A stretch of 64,000 nt of DNA from Tyto alba (taxonomy: Eukaryota > Chordata > Aves > Strigiformes > Tytonidae): contig NW_024881322.1 of the NCBI RefSeq assembly GCF_018691265.1, positions 1,860,001 through 1,924,000 of the forward strand. The letters run 5' to 3'. A program made the translations under genes and the position numbers. Below are positions 61,469 to 64,000 of the stretch, piece by piece; position 1 is the stretch's first letter, and each line of letters begins with the position of its first letter. Under the pieces are notes generated by a model. It was not told the origin of the DNA. It did not search any database and saw only the letters and a program-made list of their open reading frames with translations.

Positions 61469-64000
61469 CTGCTCGAGTCAAGACTGGAATAGTGAGTTGC
61501 TGGTGCAGTAGTGGAGAATGAGAGAGGAGGTAGAACACTGTAATAATAATACTGTCAGTACTTAATATCATTCTTAGCTATGAGCATCTCAGAGCTTTCT
61601 TTTCTCTACAAGGAAGAGTTGAAATGCAAAAAAACTTTTTGATACTGGCAGGGTTGGCTTGTGGAAAAGAGTAAAAGAACTAGACATATGTTCATGAATA
61701 TGATTATGTCTACATTGCACCTAAGGGGCTGGACCACGGAGCTCACTAAAACTGCTGTGCCCCTTGATGTGTCTCAGTGCTTTGCATGGTCAAATATAGG
61801 ACACCTGTAGCATACCCTACAGGCTTAGAAAGGCTTCTGGAGCTCAAACAACCTGCAAATCCATCTGCCTTTGTATTTCACAACAGTGGGACTCTCCGAG
61901 GACAATTCACATAGATGGCTTGTCATTGGCTATGTTATGTCACTGCAAGGCAGCTGATGCTTGGCCAGTGTATAATTCAGACAGAAGCATACTCCAGCTT
62001 GCTAGGACTTGGTCTAAGTTTTCAGTCTGCAGCATGCCCCAAATCTATCTCACTTAAAGTTCACAATAAACATATCATCCATATCCAAACACTGCGAGCC
62101 TGAGACAACTATGGGCCTTAAAAAATGGGCTTTAAACATACACTCCACAAAATCAGGGGTGAAGGTGTATATATAACATGTCTGACATAACTGAAGAGAA
62201 CTGAATAAGCATTCTCTAACAAAATATATACTGTACAATAAAATGGAAAGAGGCATATGGAAAGAGTACCTGCACAGTTTAACATGAGTAATATGAGAAG
62301 ATAATGTTAGGATGTTAGTATGTGCTGACTCTTAAGAGACCTTGGCTATGTATCCTGTATGCCGAAGAATGCTGAATGTACTGGAAATCTCCATTGCTAT
62401 TGTCACTAGAATATTCTACAGTTGCATGCCTTTTTGTTGTGCACATATACCCAAACATAGCAAGTTTGTACAGCTATCATCTCCCGAGGGTGCTGCCACG
62501 TTTCAACAGCTTTATTTCATACCGTGATTGCATTCATCCTTTCTGGCTGCAGGTATCTTAGGAAATCGTGGTTCAGCCTGTCTCCTTAGGCATTGTGTGT
62601 CCTTCATACCTTCTTCAGAATTGCACTTGACATTTCAATATCCAAAACTTAGTGCATGTGATACATGGTGTTCATTTCCACACTTGAGTTGGGCATCAGG
62701 AAGAGTTCAATGTTCCTGCCCCAAAGAAACAAAATATTGCAAAGGACTGAGTCTTAAAAAATAAATTTGAGAACAGGAGACACGAGACAGAACAAATAAT
62801 ATAAAAAACAGTGCAGTATAAATATTTTATAAAAGAAATACTTACGCAGTGCACTATTGATAAGATTGGCAGACAGAAAGCAACCCTATCACATAAAAAA
62901 TGGTCTAAAAGAGTAGAAAAATGCTAACGGTTGGCCAGCTGTTAGGCAAAAACCTTATCCAAGTTTTAAACACTAAGCTGCAAAGAAGCAAGGATCTTAA
63001 TGTATCTGCAGCTGGGAAGCTGAGCATGAACAGGAAATCGGTGCCAGTGCAACATTCTCTCAGGGCAGGGCCCCGTTTTATCGTCTAAGCACTAACCTGA
63101 AGAAGTGGTAGTACAAATGGGGCAAATGGATGTACCTACTTTTGTCAGCCTTTCTCCAGCTAGACTAAGTCAAACCTTAGACTAATTCAGTTACTCTGAG
63201 ATTAATTATGGCAGAAGTGGAAAATACGGTGTTACTGGTCTTTGAATATTTTCATTGGTACTTCCTTAGACATTTCTTTTTGTCCTACTTAGATTAAAAG
63301 CCTTAGTTTACACAGCATGGTCTCTAATGTCCAAATTTATCTTCCTATAAAGCATTAATGCCTACTGATGCTTATACTGATGCCTAACTGCCTATTTAAA
63401 ATCTGTTAGCATTATTACATCTCCTTCAGTTTTCTTTTTTGTATTTGTTTTTTAGAGTAGGAGTCATCTTTGTTCTCTTTTTTGGTACATCTCCTAGCGC
63501 AATGGGACCCTGATCTGAGACTGATTTCCTTAAGTAAAAAAGTTCTAGAGGAGATGTATAGGGAGTAAAAATTTCAAAACAGATCTATGCCGTCTGAGTT
63601 TCTGTGCTTCACTGCATGACTCCCATTTTTAAAGACAGGGTCAGATTCAGGAGTAAAATAGATGGAAAGATAATGGGGGGGGGGAGCCGCTACGTGAGAC
63701 TTCTGCCAAAAATAAGATCCTCCATCCATAGTTCTGCAGTCTCTGAGACTGACTTGTCATGTTGTGAAATCATAGACCTTGTGCCGGCCTTCATTTGTGT
63801 GGTAAGAAAACACATGGGAGGAGGGTAACAACTGTTTCTACCAAAAAAAATGTTTAATACTAAAAATATAGAAGTGTCATGTGAAGCTTTGATAATTGCT
63901 TAAATAATCATTTGATTGACTGAAATACCGTATCAATGTACTCAACAGTATTTTAATCAAAAAGAGTAGATACCAAAATATGTGAATCTTATATTAGTCA
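61469..64000. other. non-coding right end of window
   Basis: No gene recognised. A stretch at about 63440-63530 (TCTCCTAGCGCAATGGGACC with CTGATCTGAGACTG) resembles a common old amniote repeat in which CCTAGCACAATGGGGTCCTG recurs. The run of G at 63676-63684 is a short homopolymer. All open frames are under 80 codons. Confidence 0.5.
63440..63530 (+). repeat. possible ancient amniote interspersed repeat
   Basis: The block GGTACATCTCCTAGCGCAAT followed by GGGACCCTGATCTGAGACTG recalls a repeat common in reptile and turtle sequence with the core GCGCCTAGCACAATGGGGTC. I cannot assign a family. Confidence 0.4.

Overview
This window looks like vertebrate nuclear DNA, most likely from a bird. Three things point that way: gene structure with introns and CpG islands, 5'-truncated CR1 LINEs with the avian-style 3' tail, and a solo LTR of a type I know as common in bird genomes. 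Nothing looks prokaryotic, and no operon, tRNA, rRNA or CRISPR array was seen. Most of the window is AT-rich intronic or intergenic sequence, and almost all of its open reading frames are chance ORFs.

The one securely identified gene is AZI2 (5-azacytidine-induced 2, also called NAP1, the TBK1/IKK-epsilon adaptor), on the minus strand at the left edge. Four coding exons are visible (5160-5384, 2657-2782, 2240-2339, 355-503). All have correct splice sites and phases, and together they encode the first 200 residues; the rest of the gene lies beyond base 1. Its promoter is most likely the CpG island at 14.17-14.79 kb, leaving a roughly 9 kb first intron. A consensus plus-strand splice donor right behind the island (14863/14864) suggests a divergent transcript. 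From mammalian gene order this would be ZCWPW2, but I found no coding exon of it. A second CpG island with no assignable gene lies at 19.44-20.0 kb.

To the right of about 20 kb the window is intergenic, or a long intron of the divergent transcript, and is shaped by transposable elements. These are a solo ERV LTR (17380-17958, minus), several ancient CR1/L3-like LINE remnants (32.26-33.6 kb minus; 42.28-42.6 and 43.38-43.93 kb minus; 44.19-44.56 kb plus; 58.55-58.9 and 60.66-60.85 kb plus), younger CR1 copies (12.74-12.86 kb plus; 48.79-49.72 kb plus; 56.76-57.36 kb minus), a MIR-like SINE remnant (about 48.07-48.19 kb), and a broken hAT (Charlie-group) DNA transposon at 37479-39941. The transposon still carries recognisable BED-finger and transposase segments and both candidate ends. 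Other structure includes a 19-bp minisatellite in AZI2 intron 1 (6252-6359), an 18-bp perfect hairpin at 61416-61468, and several simple repeats.

No complete, intact protein-coding gene other than the partial AZI2 can be supported. The most interesting items are the hAT remnant, the orphan CpG island, the CpG-dense patch inside AZI2 intron 1, and the hairpin. I see no convincing previously undescribed system.
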